From positions 1 to 30,701 of IMG/VR virus record IMGVR_UViG_3300032235_000511: a stretch of DNA of 30,701 nucleotides. One strand, 5' to 3'. Both the position numbers and the translations under genes were made by a program. Positions 1 through 8,300 of this stretch are shown in pieces. Source of the stretch: a virus. The number at the start of each line of letters is the position of its first letter. The first letter of the stretch is position 1. Below the pieces are notes generated by a model. The model searched no databases. It was not told the DNA's origin and worked only from the letters and a program-made list of their open reading frames with translations.

Positions 1-123
1 CCTAGTGCAGTCGGAGGCCGCCTTCCGCTGCTCAAAGAGGTCTATGATTGTGAGATCGAGTTTATGGGCGTGCATGACCAAAGCTGGCCAATCAACCTCG
101 TGACCAAAGCAACTTTCGTTGGA
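1..123. repeat. Terminal direct repeat, left copy (circular overlap)
   Basis: The first 123 bases are identical to the last 123 bases (30579-30701). An open reading frame runs through the overlap without a break, so this is the overlap left by assembling a circular or circularly permuted molecule rather than two separate loci. A genuine short terminal repeat of a linear phage cannot be fully excluded, but such repeats do not usually fall inside a small gene. Confidence 0.93.
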
Positions 124-135
124 GGTGTCAAGTGA
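1..135 (+). CDS. Hypothetical protein, 3' end (gene continues from 30441 across the junction)
   Basis: This is the last part of a 90-residue protein whose start is the GTG at 30441. Joined across the 123-base overlap, the frame reads through to a TGA at 133-135. The stop overlaps the GTG start of the next gene by four bases (GTGA), which suggests translational coupling. I recognise no family. The protein alternates short beta-like stretches (VIHVVIP, IEFMGVH) and has no membrane segment. It belongs to the small rightward genes of the early block. Confidence 0.75.
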   Translation, partial: PSAVGGRLPLLKEVYDCEIEFMGVHDQSWPINLVTKATFVGGVK

Positions 136-374
136 AGATTGAAGTTTTCCGCGAAGACGGTGCCGTCTGTGTTGGCGACCCAGAAGGTGAGCGTATCCGT
201 ATCCGCCCCGACCAAGAGCTGCTCCGGTGTCTTTCTTACGGCGATATTGAGCCGCTGGAGCTGCTCCTCACAAACTGCGTGGTCGACCTGACATCCCGGG
301 CAGGCTCTCGCCGCCACCCTGCGAGAGAGGAGGTCCTGCGGCTGGTGATAGACGTGATCGAGACGCAACGCTGA
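132..374 (+). CDS. Hypothetical protein, 80 aa
   Basis: The GTG start at 132 is preceded by GGAGG at 121-125 with good spacing, and it overlaps the stop of the upstream gene. The 80-residue product starts MKIEVFREDG, has several charged beta-like stretches (ERIRIRPDQE) and an amphipathic C-terminal helix (REEVLRLVIDVIE). I recognise no family. The leader (GGAGGTGtCAAGTGAAG) closely matches that of the preceding gene at 30431, so the two may share a translation-initiation design or descend from a duplication. Only one base separates it from the next gene. Confidence 0.7.
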   Translation: MKIEVFREDGAVCVGDPEGERIRIRPDQELLRCLSYGDIEPLELLLTNCVVDLTSRAGSRRHPAREEVLRLVIDVIETQR

Positions 375-375
375 A

Positions 376-777
376 ATGTACCGCGATCAGGTGCCAGACC
401 CGTCCCTGATTGTGGACGGGAAGTACGACGGCCACACGATCTTGGATCGCCCCCCTGGGTCCAAGGTCATGCGGGCCGGACCGTATTACGGGGTGGTCGA
501 GCCGGCGGTTGCCAGCTATTCTAATGCCCCCAAGACCTGGGTGATCATCCGCTTCGGGCGCCTCGGCGAGCAGACGGAGCTGAACTCCTGGGGCTTGAGT
601 ATTGATACGGAAGCCAGCATAAGCGAGAGGCTGGAGAGGCTGGTGCAAAATCCACCCGAAGGTGCCCCGCCGTGGGTGCCGGTGCTGCGGTGCGGCACGC
701 ACTGGGTCGACCTGGGGTGCTCGCTGCCTTACATGGCGGCGGAACTTTTGCTGACTCTCAAACTCCAAAGCCAATAG
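376..777 (+). CDS. Hypothetical protein, 133 aa
   Basis: The ATG at 376 follows the upstream TGA by one base and has no clear Shine-Dalgarno of its own, so translation is probably coupled. The 133-residue product has aromatic and glycine-rich beta-like stretches (GPYYGVVEP, TWVIIRFGRLG), a helical middle (ISERLERLVQN) and no membrane segment or cofactor motif that I can see. I recognise no family. It lies in a run of small rightward genes of unknown role upstream of the terminator at 2226. Confidence 0.7.
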   Translation: MYRDQVPDPSLIVDGKYDGHTILDRPPGSKVMRAGPYYGVVEPAVASYSNAPKTWVIIRFGRLGEQTELNSWGLSIDTEASISERLERLVQNPPEGAPPWVPVLRCGTHWVDLGCSLPYMAAELLLTLKLQSQ

Positions 778-786
778 TCCGTCTAT

Positions 787-811
787 CCCTTCCACCGTAT
801 AGGTGGGAGGG
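787..811 (+). promoter_or_regulatory. Hairpin that hides the ribosome-binding site of the next gene
   Basis: CCCTTCCACC at 787-796 pairs with GGTGGGAGGG at 802-811 around a five-base loop (GTATA), giving ten pairs with one G-U. The right arm contains the GGGAGGG Shine-Dalgarno used by the ATG at 816, so the folded RNA would block ribosome entry. The pairing is visible in the sequence. Its use as a translational switch is inference. Confidence 0.5.
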
Positions 812-815
812 GATG

Positions 816-1202
816 ATGGACCTGCATGAAGTTCGACAAGTCATCGAGCACAAGTTGCCTGTTGGGCTGGTGTTGCGAGCCCAAGGTATCGTGCCGCTCA
901 CGATCACCTATCACGCCTGGGGCAAGAGGGATGGGTGGGTGCACGTTCGGGACGCCTCAAAATGGAGTCAGAACGCCCAAATCCATATTCGTGCTGTCTC
1001 TGGCGGATGGGTGGCTGAAGCATCCGCATGGAGGGACCACCGCAGCGGCCTAGCGGCGCCGTGCGATGAAGCCCACCTCGCGGCAGCGGCTAAGATCGCG
1101 AGTAAGATCTGTGACTGGCTACCGGCGCCCAAACTTCAAACCGAAGTTCCTGATGGTGAACTGTTCGAGATCTTGGACGAGGTCGCCAATGGACAGGGAT
1201 GA
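816..1202 (+). CDS. Hypothetical protein, 128 aa
   Basis: Two ATG codons stand in tandem at 813 and 816. The second is chosen because GGGAGG at 805-810 leaves five bases to it but only two to the first. The 128-residue product opens with a short helix (LHEVRQVIEHKLP), then a beta-rich stretch with several Trp (GWVHV, GGWVAEASAW), then an Ala-rich helix and an acidic C-terminus. I recognise no family. The gene end overlaps the start of the next gene by 14 bases. Expression may depend on the hairpin at 787-811, whose right arm carries the ribosome-binding site. Confidence 0.7.
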   Translation: MDLHEVRQVIEHKLPVGLVLRAQGIVPLTITYHAWGKRDGWVHVRDASKWSQNAQIHIRAVSGGWVAEASAWRDHRSGLAAPCDEAHLAAAAKIASKICDWLPAPKLQTEVPDGELFEILDEVANGQG

Positions 1203-1764
1203 AGAGCTGAAGCTGCTGATTGCCTCCCAAAAGAAGGACGCCGCCCGTGACGTGGGGCGGGGGTCGTACAGCAAGCAAAAGCTGCCCAAGGTCGAATCGC
1301 TGACTGAGCGGGTCGAGGCCGCATATCGACCACCACCCGACCTCGGCCCGGCGTGGTCAAACCTCGTATCATGGCTGCCAACCGCCATCAAAATCCCGCT
1401 CGAAGTTCAGTATGCCGCAGGTGGTTACAAGGCTAAATGCCTCGGATATCAGGCATATGGCATCAGCCAGTCGGCGTGGTCGAAGCGCGTGAAGTGGGCT
1501 GAGGAGTCGCTGACGGCCATCGGGCCAGAGTGGGCAAGGCTGGGCCGCCCGCACCTGGACGATGTCTTGGCACGCCTGGACCAACCCGAAATCGTCAGGG
1601 CAGTTGTCGAGCATGGTTCGACAAATGCCGCGTCCAAAGTCCTCAAGTTGCCACAAGGTCGCGTTTGGCGCACCTGGGCCGCCGCATCAGTTGCCGACCT
1701 GATGATCCGGGTCGTGCGAACCTACCGTCTCAACCGTCGTGAACTTACGAGAGGTGCAAAGTGA
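1189..1764 (+). CDS. Putative helix-turn-helix DNA-binding protein, 191 aa
   Basis: The ATG at 1189 overlaps the end of the previous gene. The 191-residue product has a charged N-terminus, then two stretches that look like helix-turn-helix units: around residues 90-110 (YGISQSAWSKRVKWAEE) and around residues 150-172 (GSTNAASKVLKLPQGRVWRTW). In the second, alanines and a Leu-x-x-(G)RVWRTW recognition-helix pattern resemble Fis/CENP-B-like HTHs. It ends in a basic tail (RTYRLNRRELTRG). A role as a phage transcription regulator is inference from these patterns. The stop overlaps the next GTG by four bases. Confidence 0.65.
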   Translation: MDRDEELKLLIASQKKDAARDVGRGSYSKQKLPKVESLTERVEAAYRPPPDLGPAWSNLVSWLPTAIKIPLEVQYAAGGYKAKCLGYQAYGISQSAWSKRVKWAEESLTAIGPEWARLGRPHLDDVLARLDQPEIVRAVVEHGSTNAASKVLKLPQGRVWRTWAAASVADLMIRVVRTYRLNRRELTRGAK

Positions 1765-1841
1765 CCATCACGATCTGCTTGATCTTGTTTGCATTTGCCG
1801 TCGGAGTTGAGATCGGCAAGGAGGTGTTCAGTGGATCATGA
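1761..1841 (+). CDS. Small membrane peptide, 26 aa
   Basis: A GTG at 1761, overlapping the previous stop as GTGA, opens a 26-codon frame whose first half is strongly hydrophobic (ICLILFAFAVGV) and ends in a short charged tail. The preceding GAGAGGTG can serve as its ribosome-binding site. The end of this frame carries the AAGGAGG used by the next gene, so it may act as a leader or as a genuine one-pass membrane peptide. Size and context are the only support. Confidence 0.45.
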   Translation: MTITICLILFAFAVGVEIGKEVFSGS

Positions 1842-2004
1842 CACGAACCTGCCCCTCGTTGTGGACCGGGCGTTCTTCTTCCTCTTTATCGTGTGCATGC
1901 TCACAATGACGGTGCTTGAAGCAGCGTTTGCGTTGCTGTTCGCCTTAGTCTATTTGCCGATAGTCCTCACGGCTGAGGTTGTTTTCGGCGTGGAGTGGGC
2001 CTGA
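1831..2004 (+). CDS. Small membrane protein with two hydrophobic segments, 57 aa
   Basis: The GTG at 1831 has an excellent AAGGAGG at 1818-1824. The 57-residue product has two predicted membrane spans, roughly residues 13-29 (AFFFLFIVCMLTMTVLE region) and 31-50 (LFALVYLPIVLTAEVV region), with a short acidic N-terminus. It could be a holin-like or superinfection/host-takeover membrane protein. It is not next to the endolysin and sits on the opposite strand, so a lysis role is only one possibility. Its TGA overlaps the ATG of the following gene. Confidence 0.65.
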   Translation: MDHDTNLPLVVDRAFFFLFIVCMLTMTVLEAAFALLFALVYLPIVLTAEVVFGVEWA

Positions 2005-2219
2005 TGACAAATCGTGACAAGCCCAAGCTCCCGTGGACACCCGAAGATGATGAAGTTCTCGACCGCTTGATCGAGAACTTCCGCCGCACAGATCTTGGCT
2101 GGCCCGTCAACCTGGCTCTGCCTGATGATCCGCGAGATCTTGTCAAGCCCGGCACTGAGGTAAGTAAAACACCGGGTGATCCTAAGTTCTCGGTTGCAAC
2201 CCGCATCGCAGAGGGGTAG
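2004..2219 (+). CDS. Small protein with SANT/Myb-like N-terminus, 71 aa
   Basis: The ATG at 2004 overlaps the preceding TGA (TGATG). The product begins with the pattern WTPEDDEVLDRLIENFRR, which looks like the first helix of a SANT/Myb-type DNA-binding unit (Trp, acidic cluster, Leu spacing), followed by a proline-rich, probably disordered tail. The remaining Trp residues of a full Myb repeat are not evident, so DNA binding is a guess. It is the last gene of the rightward unit before the terminator at 2226. Confidence 0.65.
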   Translation: MTNRDKPKLPWTPEDDEVLDRLIENFRRTDLGWPVNLALPDDPRDLVKPGTEVSKTPGDPKFSVATRIAEG

Positions 2220-2225
2220 AAAAGA

Positions 2226-2258
2226 CTGAGGGGTGATGGACCACCCATCACCCCTCAG
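2226..2258 (-). terminator. Terminator at the meeting point of the two transcription units
   Basis: CTGAGGGGTGATGG at 2226-2239 and its exact complement at 2245-2258 form a perfect 14-bp stem with a five-base loop. On the minus strand the stem is followed by TCTTTT, so it is a good Rho-independent terminator for the leftward virion/lysis operon that ends at 2384. In the plus direction there is no immediate T-tract, but the stem is strong enough to slow rightward transcription as well. Confidence 0.82.
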
Positions 2259-2307
2259 CGGGCGCTGCGACCGAGAACCACTTTTGCGCCCAAAGGACTA
2301 TACCCAA

Positions 2308-2400
2308 ATGAGCCCCATCGAAGTTCTCGTCCCCGTCGTCACAACCCTGTTGATCATCGGGCTGATCGAGCTGATATCCCGCCTTAGACGCCGGCCTTGA
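2308..2400 (+). CDS. Possible one-pass membrane peptide, 30 aa
   Basis: An ATG at 2308 with AAAGGA upstream (2292-2297) opens a 30-codon frame. It encodes a short acidic start, a hydrophobic span (VLVPVVTTLLIIGLIEL) and a basic tail (SRLRRRP), which is the topology of a small inner-membrane protein. It lies after the terminator and its last 17 bases overlap the end of the endolysin gene on the other strand. If real, it would need read-through or its own promoter. A small holin or lysis helper is possible. Confidence 0.45.
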   Translation: MSPIEVLVPVVTTLLIIGLIELISRLRRRP

Positions 2401-2818
2401 CGGCATGGACCTGCCAATGCGGCCCGTCCTTCAGCGTCGGCCACGCACCCCCCCATTCGAGGATCAAGCCATCGACCGCTTCATCCGGCAGGGCGTCCCA
2501 GACCTCAACGACGATGGGCGCAAGCTGGTGATAATACTTCCAATCCCACGACACCTGACCGTCGATCAAGGGTGCAAGGTCGATAGCGAGGCTCGGAAGC
2601 TGATTATGCTTCGACTTGGGCCAACGGAGCTTGCTTGCACCCGACCGAACCGCAGCGTCTTGATCTTCCTTGGAACGGTGGCCGCATAGAACCGTGAGGT
2701 CGAAGGGCAGATCTTGCCGCTGGATGAGTGCGTGGGCCAAGGCTTGCAAGGCCGGATGGCAGGTCGAGATCCTGTCGAGCGAGGTCTTGCCCCACTTGAA
2801 CTTGCTGGAAGTTGTCAC
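2384..2818 (-). CDS. Endolysin, M15-type peptidase
   Basis: This 144-residue protein cleaves peptide stems of host peptidoglycan to release progeny. It has the zinc-peptidase M15 (VanY/L-alanyl-D-glutamate peptidase) pattern: a CGHRSKEDQ stretch near residue 45, then S-K-H71 followed by a spaced D80 (KHNQLPSLAIDLAP), and a C-terminal D-G-P-H134-W-Q. H71, D80 and H134 are the expected zinc ligands. The length matches single-domain phage M15 endolysins; there is no signal peptide or cell-wall-binding domain, so a holin or pinholin partner is expected. It is the last gene of the leftward unit and overlaps the upstream membrane gene by four bases (ATGA). Confidence 0.92.
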   Translation of the reverse strand: MTTSSKFKWGKTSLDRISTCHPALQALAHALIQRQDLPFDLTVLCGHRSKEDQDAAVRSGASKLRWPKSKHNQLPSLAIDLAPLIDGQVSWDWKYYHQLAPIVVEVWDALPDEAVDGLILEWGGAWPTLKDGPHWQVHAVKAGV

Positions 2819-3186
2819 GACTTGTCTCCAGTCTTGGACAACTTAGTTACGTCACGACGAAGGGCGTTGATATCCTTGGATTGCTCGTCCAGGTCACCGC
2901 GCATGGCTGCAAGCTCGGCCTTGAACACCGAAGTCATGCTCTCAATCGAGGCCTCAATAGCCTCGATTGCGGCGGAGACGCGGTTCATCGCCTGAACTTG
3001 AGCCACCGCCTGCTCGCGCTGGCTCTTGACGTGCTCAAGGTAAGCTGGCAGGATGTACTTGACGAACAGCCCCGAGAATACGAGAACGACGACCAGCACG
3101 GTGACCAAGCCCGCAGTCGGGCCTGTCAAGAGCGGCGTCACCGCCTCCACGAGACTGACTGCCTGTTCCGGGGTAACTGGGTTCAT
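2815..3186 (-). CDS. Membrane-anchored coiled-coil lysis protein (i-spanin or holin type)
   Basis: The 123-residue product has a single hydrophobic span near residues 26-48 (GLVTVLVVVLVFSGLFVKYIL), then a long charged helix up to the C-terminus (residues 50-118) with heptad-like spacing. This N-in, one-span plus coiled-coil layout fits a Gram-negative phage inner-membrane spanin (Rz type); XhlA-like haemolysin/holin proteins have the reverse order. No separate outer-membrane lipoprotein (Rz1) with a lipobox was found in or around it. It overlaps both neighbours by four bases, inside the lysis cluster with the endolysin. Confidence 0.7.
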   Translation of the reverse strand: MNPVTPEQAVSLVEAVTPLLTGPTAGLVTVLVVVLVFSGLFVKYILPAYLEHVKSQREQAVAQVQAMNRVSAAIEAIEASIESMTSVFKAELAAMRGDLDEQSKDINALRRDVTKLSKTGDKS

Positions 3187-3419
3187 GACTGACCTCCAGA
3201 TCTTGCAGCCAAGACCGCATCGAGAATGGCCCGCAGCACGGGGCGAGCGTCAGAGACAGACGGTGAAGTTCCAGAACTTGGATCGTAAGCCGCAAGAAGG
3301 CGGTCAAGTTCTGACCCCTCGATCCACAAGGATAGGGGCGTACCCTCAGCAGGTGTGCCGCCTGGGGTCAGGTCGCGCCACTCTGCGGCACCGACAGACA
3401 AGACCTTGATCTCGTTCAT
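3183..3419 (-). CDS. Hypothetical protein, 78 aa
   Basis: This small gene overlaps its neighbours by four bases on each side (fibre upstream, membrane coiled-coil protein downstream), so it is translationally coupled in the fibre/lysis sub-operon. The product starts MNEIKVLSVGAAEWRDL, has a Pro/Gly loop, a beta-like SLWIEG and a helical Ala-rich C-terminal half (PVLRAILDAVLAA). I recognise no family. It could be a chaperone or cap for the fibre protein encoded immediately before it, but that rests on position only. Confidence 0.7.
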   Translation of the reverse strand: MNEIKVLSVGAAEWRDLTPGGTPAEGTPLSLWIEGSELDRLLAAYDPSSGTSPSVSDARPVLRAILDAVLAARSGGQS

Positions 3420-4828
3420 GGGAGTGTCCTCCGGTAGATCGTGATGTAGTGCATCTCGCTGTACTGTAGACCCAGGCCGTTGGCCGTGCCGTTGGCCGTG
3501 TAATGCTGCACGTACACGGTGTTCTTGCCACCCCAGACGCCGGGACGAACGGCGTTAGAGGCGGGCGTGGTGCCAACTTGCCCAAGATCAGCTTGCGGTC
3601 CGGGGACACCCCCCGCGCTCATGTAGACGATTCCACGGGTTGAACGCCTGGGGTAGAAGATCGTCTCGGTAATGACCGTAGAGCCGTCCTGCCAGACCAG
3701 GGGGCAAGGCGGGGAAGAGGCCTGGGTGATGATGGCCCCCGAAGAACCTCCAGCGCGAAGGTAGAGCGCGGTGTTGGCCCCGCTCCGAAGGAGCCGCATC
3801 CCCTGAACGGCTGCTGCGTCCTCGGACAGGTCATCCGCCGGAGAGACCTGCCAGTACCAGCTGTTAGCAGAGACGTTGTTCAGCCCCTTGCCCGTAATGA
3901 CTACCAGCAAGTCATCATCGGCACCAAGTGTGACGCCCAGCGGCACACCCATCCGGCTGCGGATGTACGTCGCAGACGCCGTAGCTGCGAACAGCCGGCG
4001 CCACCCACCGGTTGCGCCAAGCCCATCAGGGCAAGTGGCGTAGCTGCCGAGGCCCATGCTGATGTTGACCGGCACATTCGCGAAGGTGCGGCCATCATCA
4101 GAGGTCAGAGTGACCGAGTTCGCGCCGGAGACGAATGAGACGGTCCCCTGAGCCTTGAGGTCGAATCCGACGAGCTTCTGCCACACAAGAGGAGAACTTG
4201 CAGTCGATTCGACGCTCACAACTGCGAAGGCGTCAGCCACAAGAGGGGTCACTGGCGTGGAATCGGTCGCCCGCAGTCGAACCAGGGTGACCCCAGAGGG
4301 CGTCAAGGCGGTGAGGGACGCGGAGGTTCCAGTGTTGCTCACGCTGCCAGGACCGCTCACGACCGTCGCAACGTAGGTGACGGGGGCTACGAAGGTTCCG
4401 CCCACTGCTGAGAAGCTGATCGACGCCGTGGTCTGGTCAGAAGCGAGGGTCTGCGAAGCCGGGAAGGCACCCGGGGTCATGGTTCCAGCGGCTGCCGAAG
4501 CGACAAGCACGACTCCCGTTGATGACGCTGTGTTGCCGGAAGCATCCTCGACCGTCATCGTGACCTGCAAGAACTGGCCGTTGGTCAGGGCCGCAAGGCT
4601 TACGTCCTCGTCAGCTACAGAGCTGATGTAAGCCGTGTAAGACCCCGTGCTATCGCCCGTAATCACGGCCGAATAGCTGTAAGGGGCCGTCCCGCCAGCC
4701 GCGATGGGCCAAGTGATCGTTGCGGTCGTGGAGTTGAGCGGGCGAGAGACGGGCGCAGGCGAGCCGATGATGAGAGGCTGGGCTGAGGGGGTCGAAGGAC
4801 TCTCAGGGAAGATGGGCACGAGAGCCAT
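3416..4828 (-). CDS. Tail fibre/adhesin with Ig-like domains
   Basis: A 470-residue, Ser/Thr/Val/Gly-rich beta protein. Residues about 25-112 and 113-208 look like two Ig- or PKD-like sandwiches (SATITWPIAAGGTAPYSYS-type strands, DASGNTASSTGVVLV, then TPSGVTLVRLRATDSTP). Residues 215-470 form a separate C-terminal beta region with several Trp and Tyr (SWYWQVSPADD, VQHYTANG, YSEMHYITIYRR), a typical place for receptor binding. There is no signal peptide. Position between an appendage gene and the lysis genes fits a host-recognition fibre. The receptor cannot be predicted. Confidence 0.75.
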   Translation of the reverse strand: MALVPIFPESPSTPSAQPLIIGSPAPVSRPLNSTTATITWPIAAGGTAPYSYSAVITGDSTGSYTAYISSVADEDVSLAALTNGQFLQVTMTVEDASGNTASSTGVVLVASAAAGTMTPGAFPASQTLASDQTTASISFSAVGGTFVAPVTYVATVVSGPGSVSNTGTSASLTALTPSGVTLVRLRATDSTPVTPLVADAFAVVSVESTASSPLVWQKLVGFDLKAQGTVSFVSGANSVTLTSDDGRTFANVPVNISMGLGSYATCPDGLGATGGWRRLFAATASATYIRSRMGVPLGVTLGADDDLLVVITGKGLNNVSANSWYWQVSPADDLSEDAAAVQGMRLLRSGANTALYLRAGGSSGAIITQASSPPCPLVWQDGSTVITETIFYPRRSTRGIVYMSAGGVPGPQADLGQVGTTPASNAVRPGVWGGKNTVYVQHYTANGTANGLGLQYSEMHYITIYRRTLP

Positions 4829-4831
4829 GTT

Positions 4832-5275
4832 TCACTCCGCCCATCGAATGGTGGTCTGTTGGAGGTTGGCCGTGCCAGTGTCAACACGAACCCAAAGGTA
4901 TACCTTGGAATCGGTCGTGTCAGGCGCCCAGTTGTCGAGCAAAACCCCGCCTGGGATGCTGTAGATCGCCGTCTTGCGCGTCGCCGTGGCGATGCCCCCC
5001 TCAGCCGTCGTGAATGGGGCCTCGGTCTCGCTGATGATCAGCTCATCCCCAGCCGCATCGGCCGTGAGTTTGAAGTAGACCGCCTGGGGCGTGCCCGCAC
5101 CATGGCAGTGGATGCGGATGGAGTGCAGGAAGCCTCGCCAGAACTTAGCCCCCGAAATCCATGCGGGGAGGTTCTCTGCGAGGTCGTGCTCACGGGCGAC
5201 CGTGTAGCTGGAGGTCAGCACGTCCAGACCCGTGGACGTGCTGATATGGGTCAGGTGGGTAACGGGGGCAGCCAT
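4832..5275 (-). CDS. Virion appendage/structural protein, 147 aa
   Basis: The start at 5275 has AAGGAGAG ahead of it and lies 46 bases downstream of a late-promoter motif. The 147-residue product is beta-rich (AVYFKLTADAAGDELIIS, KVYLWVRVDTGTANLQQTTIRW) with an N-terminal TSTGLDVLTSSYTVA stretch, as in small jelly-roll or beta-sandwich virion proteins. No known family is recognised. It is the first gene of the fibre/lysis sub-operon, three bases before the fibre gene, so a fibre-attachment or accessory tail role is likely. Confidence 0.65.
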   Translation of the reverse strand: MAAPVTHLTHISTSTGLDVLTSSYTVAREHDLAENLPAWISGAKFWRGFLHSIRIHCHGAGTPQAVYFKLTADAAGDELIISETEAPFTTAEGGIATATRKTAIYSIPGGVLLDNWAPDTTDSKVYLWVRVDTGTANLQQTTIRWAE

Positions 5276-5320
5276 AGAGGTCTCTCCTTCATCATCGTTG
5301 GACCGTCTATGACTGCCTGG

Positions 5321-5338
5321 ATATGCCCCCGCTATTCG
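5321..5338 (-). promoter_or_regulatory. Late-promoter-like 18-bp motif, copy P2
   Basis: On the minus strand it reads as the shared motif ending in TAGCGGGGGCATAT. It overlaps the stop codon of the 1424-residue gene (5332) and lies 46 bases before the start of the appendage gene at 5275. Four other copies (12208, 17907, 19648, 24681) sit ahead of leftward sub-blocks, which supports a promoter or activator site for the fibre/lysis genes. Confidence 0.6.
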
Positions 5339-8300
5339 AGGACTTTCTTAGCCCTCTTCGCCGCCTTGGCCGTTTCGTCCGCAAGCCCGACAGGCTCCCC
5401 GAGGTAGACCGCTGCCACACCCTCTGGCCCATGCGGCATGATGGACTCGGCGTTGACCGATGGGGCGATTTGGATCGCTCCATAGACCCCATATGCCTGC
5501 TCGACAAGGTCAGGCGTCAAGTTTCTGATCGCTTTGAGGTTTGCCTTGCCACGGGGCGATGGGCGATAGACCTGGAAAATGGCGTTGCCATCTTGGTCAT
5601 CACCAAGGTAGAGGTAAGGCGTGCCCTCCGGCGGGGCGGCGATCCATAGAGAGGGGTCTGTCGGGCTGGCATACGCTTTGGGCGGCATGACAACCTGGGG
5701 GTCGATGATGGACACCACGGTGTCCCACTTGCCGTTCGCTCGGTCAGGATCCGCAAGGTCTGCCACAACCAGGGCCTGCCAGAACGCCAGTTCATCGCTG
5801 ACCTTGCCGGTCTCAGACTGCTGCGACTCGTAAACCTGGCGCTGGCGCAGGAGGTCGAGCATAGCCCCGATTTGAGGGGCGACTGCGTCTGCGGTTCCAC
5901 GTCCAGCCTGACGAGCGGCCTCGATCAGGTCACCCTCCTGGACCGCTTGGTAGGTCGAGCTTGCCCCATGCAGCAAGCCCAAAGCCTCCTCAACCGGCTC
6001 GAAAATCGGGGCGGAAGGCCCAAGCACCGAAACCTCCTTGCCAGGACTGCCAGCCCGATAGATGCCCAGCGATTTCAACCCTTTGTCGCCGTAATAGCCA
6101 TAGGGGTCTGTCGCCTGCTGTTTAGCCCGCCATGCCTTCAGAGCCGGGGTGATGGCCCCTGAGTCACGAGAGACAAGGTCAAGGAAAGTGGCTGTGGCGT
6201 TGTACGACTCAGCCGCCGTTGCGAAAACCCGCCCCAGCTGCTCACGGATGACCGGAGGGGTGCCCGAATAGTCCCAGAGGGAGCGGCGTGCGATTTCCGC
6301 TGCCTGATCGGCGGGCAGACCACGAGCCAGCCCGTCAGCAAAGACAGCTTTGCGATACAGCCTCTCGCTCTGGTCAGCTGTCCTCTGAGCCCAACCCATC
6401 ACGGCAGGATCAGCGTACAAAGCAGCTTTCTCGACCGGTCCTGCCGTGCTTGCCTTGGCCGCATCGTCCAAAATATCCTGAGCCAGCCGGCCCATACGCT
6501 CTTGGTCCACCGCCGTGGTGCCGATGCCATACTGACGGGCCAGCCGCTCGATTTGCTCAGCCGTGAAGTGAGCGCCCGATGGGGTCGTGACACCACGGCC
6601 CATGATGATGCTCGGAAGCCTGGAGGAAGCCCCAAGGGTTCTGGTCGCTCCGATTTGGGCCAGGCTGATGATCGGTGCTGCTGCTGCCCGGCCCATAAGG
6701 AACGGGAGGTTGGGCACAACGTAACCGTACTTCGCCCCACGCTTGGCTGCCTTGCCCCATGCCAGCGCATCCCGAGCCAAGGTCGCCCACCCATCACCTC
6801 GGCGGGCGGTGGGCACACTGTCAACCAGCTTGAAAAAGTCCTCGGCCCCCTCGCCAAACTTCGACTCAGTCGAGAGGAAGTTGAAGGTTTGGTCACCGAC
6901 CTTGACGGCCATGCTCTCGTTGGCGCGCACGGCACCAACGAGGTTGAGGATGCCATAAAGGTCACCAGGTTTCTCGTTGACGCCATAAGCGCGCACGAAG
7001 GCATCACGGGCCTCTCTGGCAACCCGCTTGCGCACGCCTTCCTCGAAGATGATTTTCAGCATGTTGCGATCAAAGTCCGGCCGACCAAACCCAGGCACCC
7101 GCTCGATAACTGATGGCACGTTGTCAATGGCTCGGATGGCAGCCATGGTCGGCAGTTGGGTGAAGTCCACCCCGGCATCAGCCAGCCGACCGGCAACGTC
7201 TTTGGCGATGGCCTCGCCGCCATAGGACTCCTCAATCACCTTCATCCACAGTTCTTTGGCTTTCTCCGGCTGGAACTCCTGCCTGATAACGGTGTTGAAA
7301 ACCTCGTCAACCGACCGGCCCTCACCCGCCAGCTTCACAAAATCGGCCTTGACCGCCCGGATGGCCTCCTGCGAAGCTGCTGTAAGCTGCCGCTCAGCCT
7401 GAGCCACAATAGCCCGACGTGGCGCCGGGGCATCGGTGAACAGCTGCCTCGCCCGCCGGGCCATGACCGTGTCGGAGAGGGCGGGTTTCAAGTCATTGAA
7501 ATAGACCTGGATATCGCTCGCACGCCGAAGGTCGGTTTTCTTGGGCAGCGTCTGGACGATATCCCCAACGATGGTTTCGCGCAGTTCTTGTACGAACTTC
7601 AACCGACCGTCAGGGGTCAGGCTTGCCAAGTGCTGCTTGGTCACTGGATCGGTCAGGGCGTCTTTCAGCTCCTTGTCCGCCATGCGGCGAACTTTGGCCA
7701 CGTCATCCCGACGGACGGCCCACCGTGCAGAGACAGCGACTGCGTCATCAGGCACGGCCCGTCGCAGAGCATAAGCAGCAGGCAAAAGCCTCTCCACGTC
7801 CAGCCTACCTGCCAAAGCCGCCTCCGCAGCATACGCCGAAGGGTCGCCAAGTTTGCGAGCATCGCTGGAGAACTTGACACCAGGGAACATTTTCTCGGCT
7901 GCAACCTCCAAGATGCGCGCGTTCAGAACCTCGTCGGGGCTGGCCAACGCAGCCGCAGACTTGGCAATATCCGCACCTTGACGGGCTTTGGTAGCCGCAG
8001 CCAGGAACGGCCCCTTGACCACTGCTGGAGCCTTTGATCCAGCGATGGCCCCCTCGACGGCCTTAGCCCCGCTGACGATGGGTGCCAACCCTGCCTGGAC
8101 GGCTTTGGCTGCCTTTGCGGCTGTCTGCGTGCCTTTGGCAGCACTGAAGGCAGCCCCGCCCGTGCGAAGCGCCGTACCAGGCCCCATGGGGACCAGCATG
8201 GAAAGCAAGGTGCCCTGAGCAAACCTCACGTACTCCGAGCCCGCCCCATACAACTCGTCGTAAGCCTTGACAAGTTCTGGCGCTGACTGAAGTTCATCAG

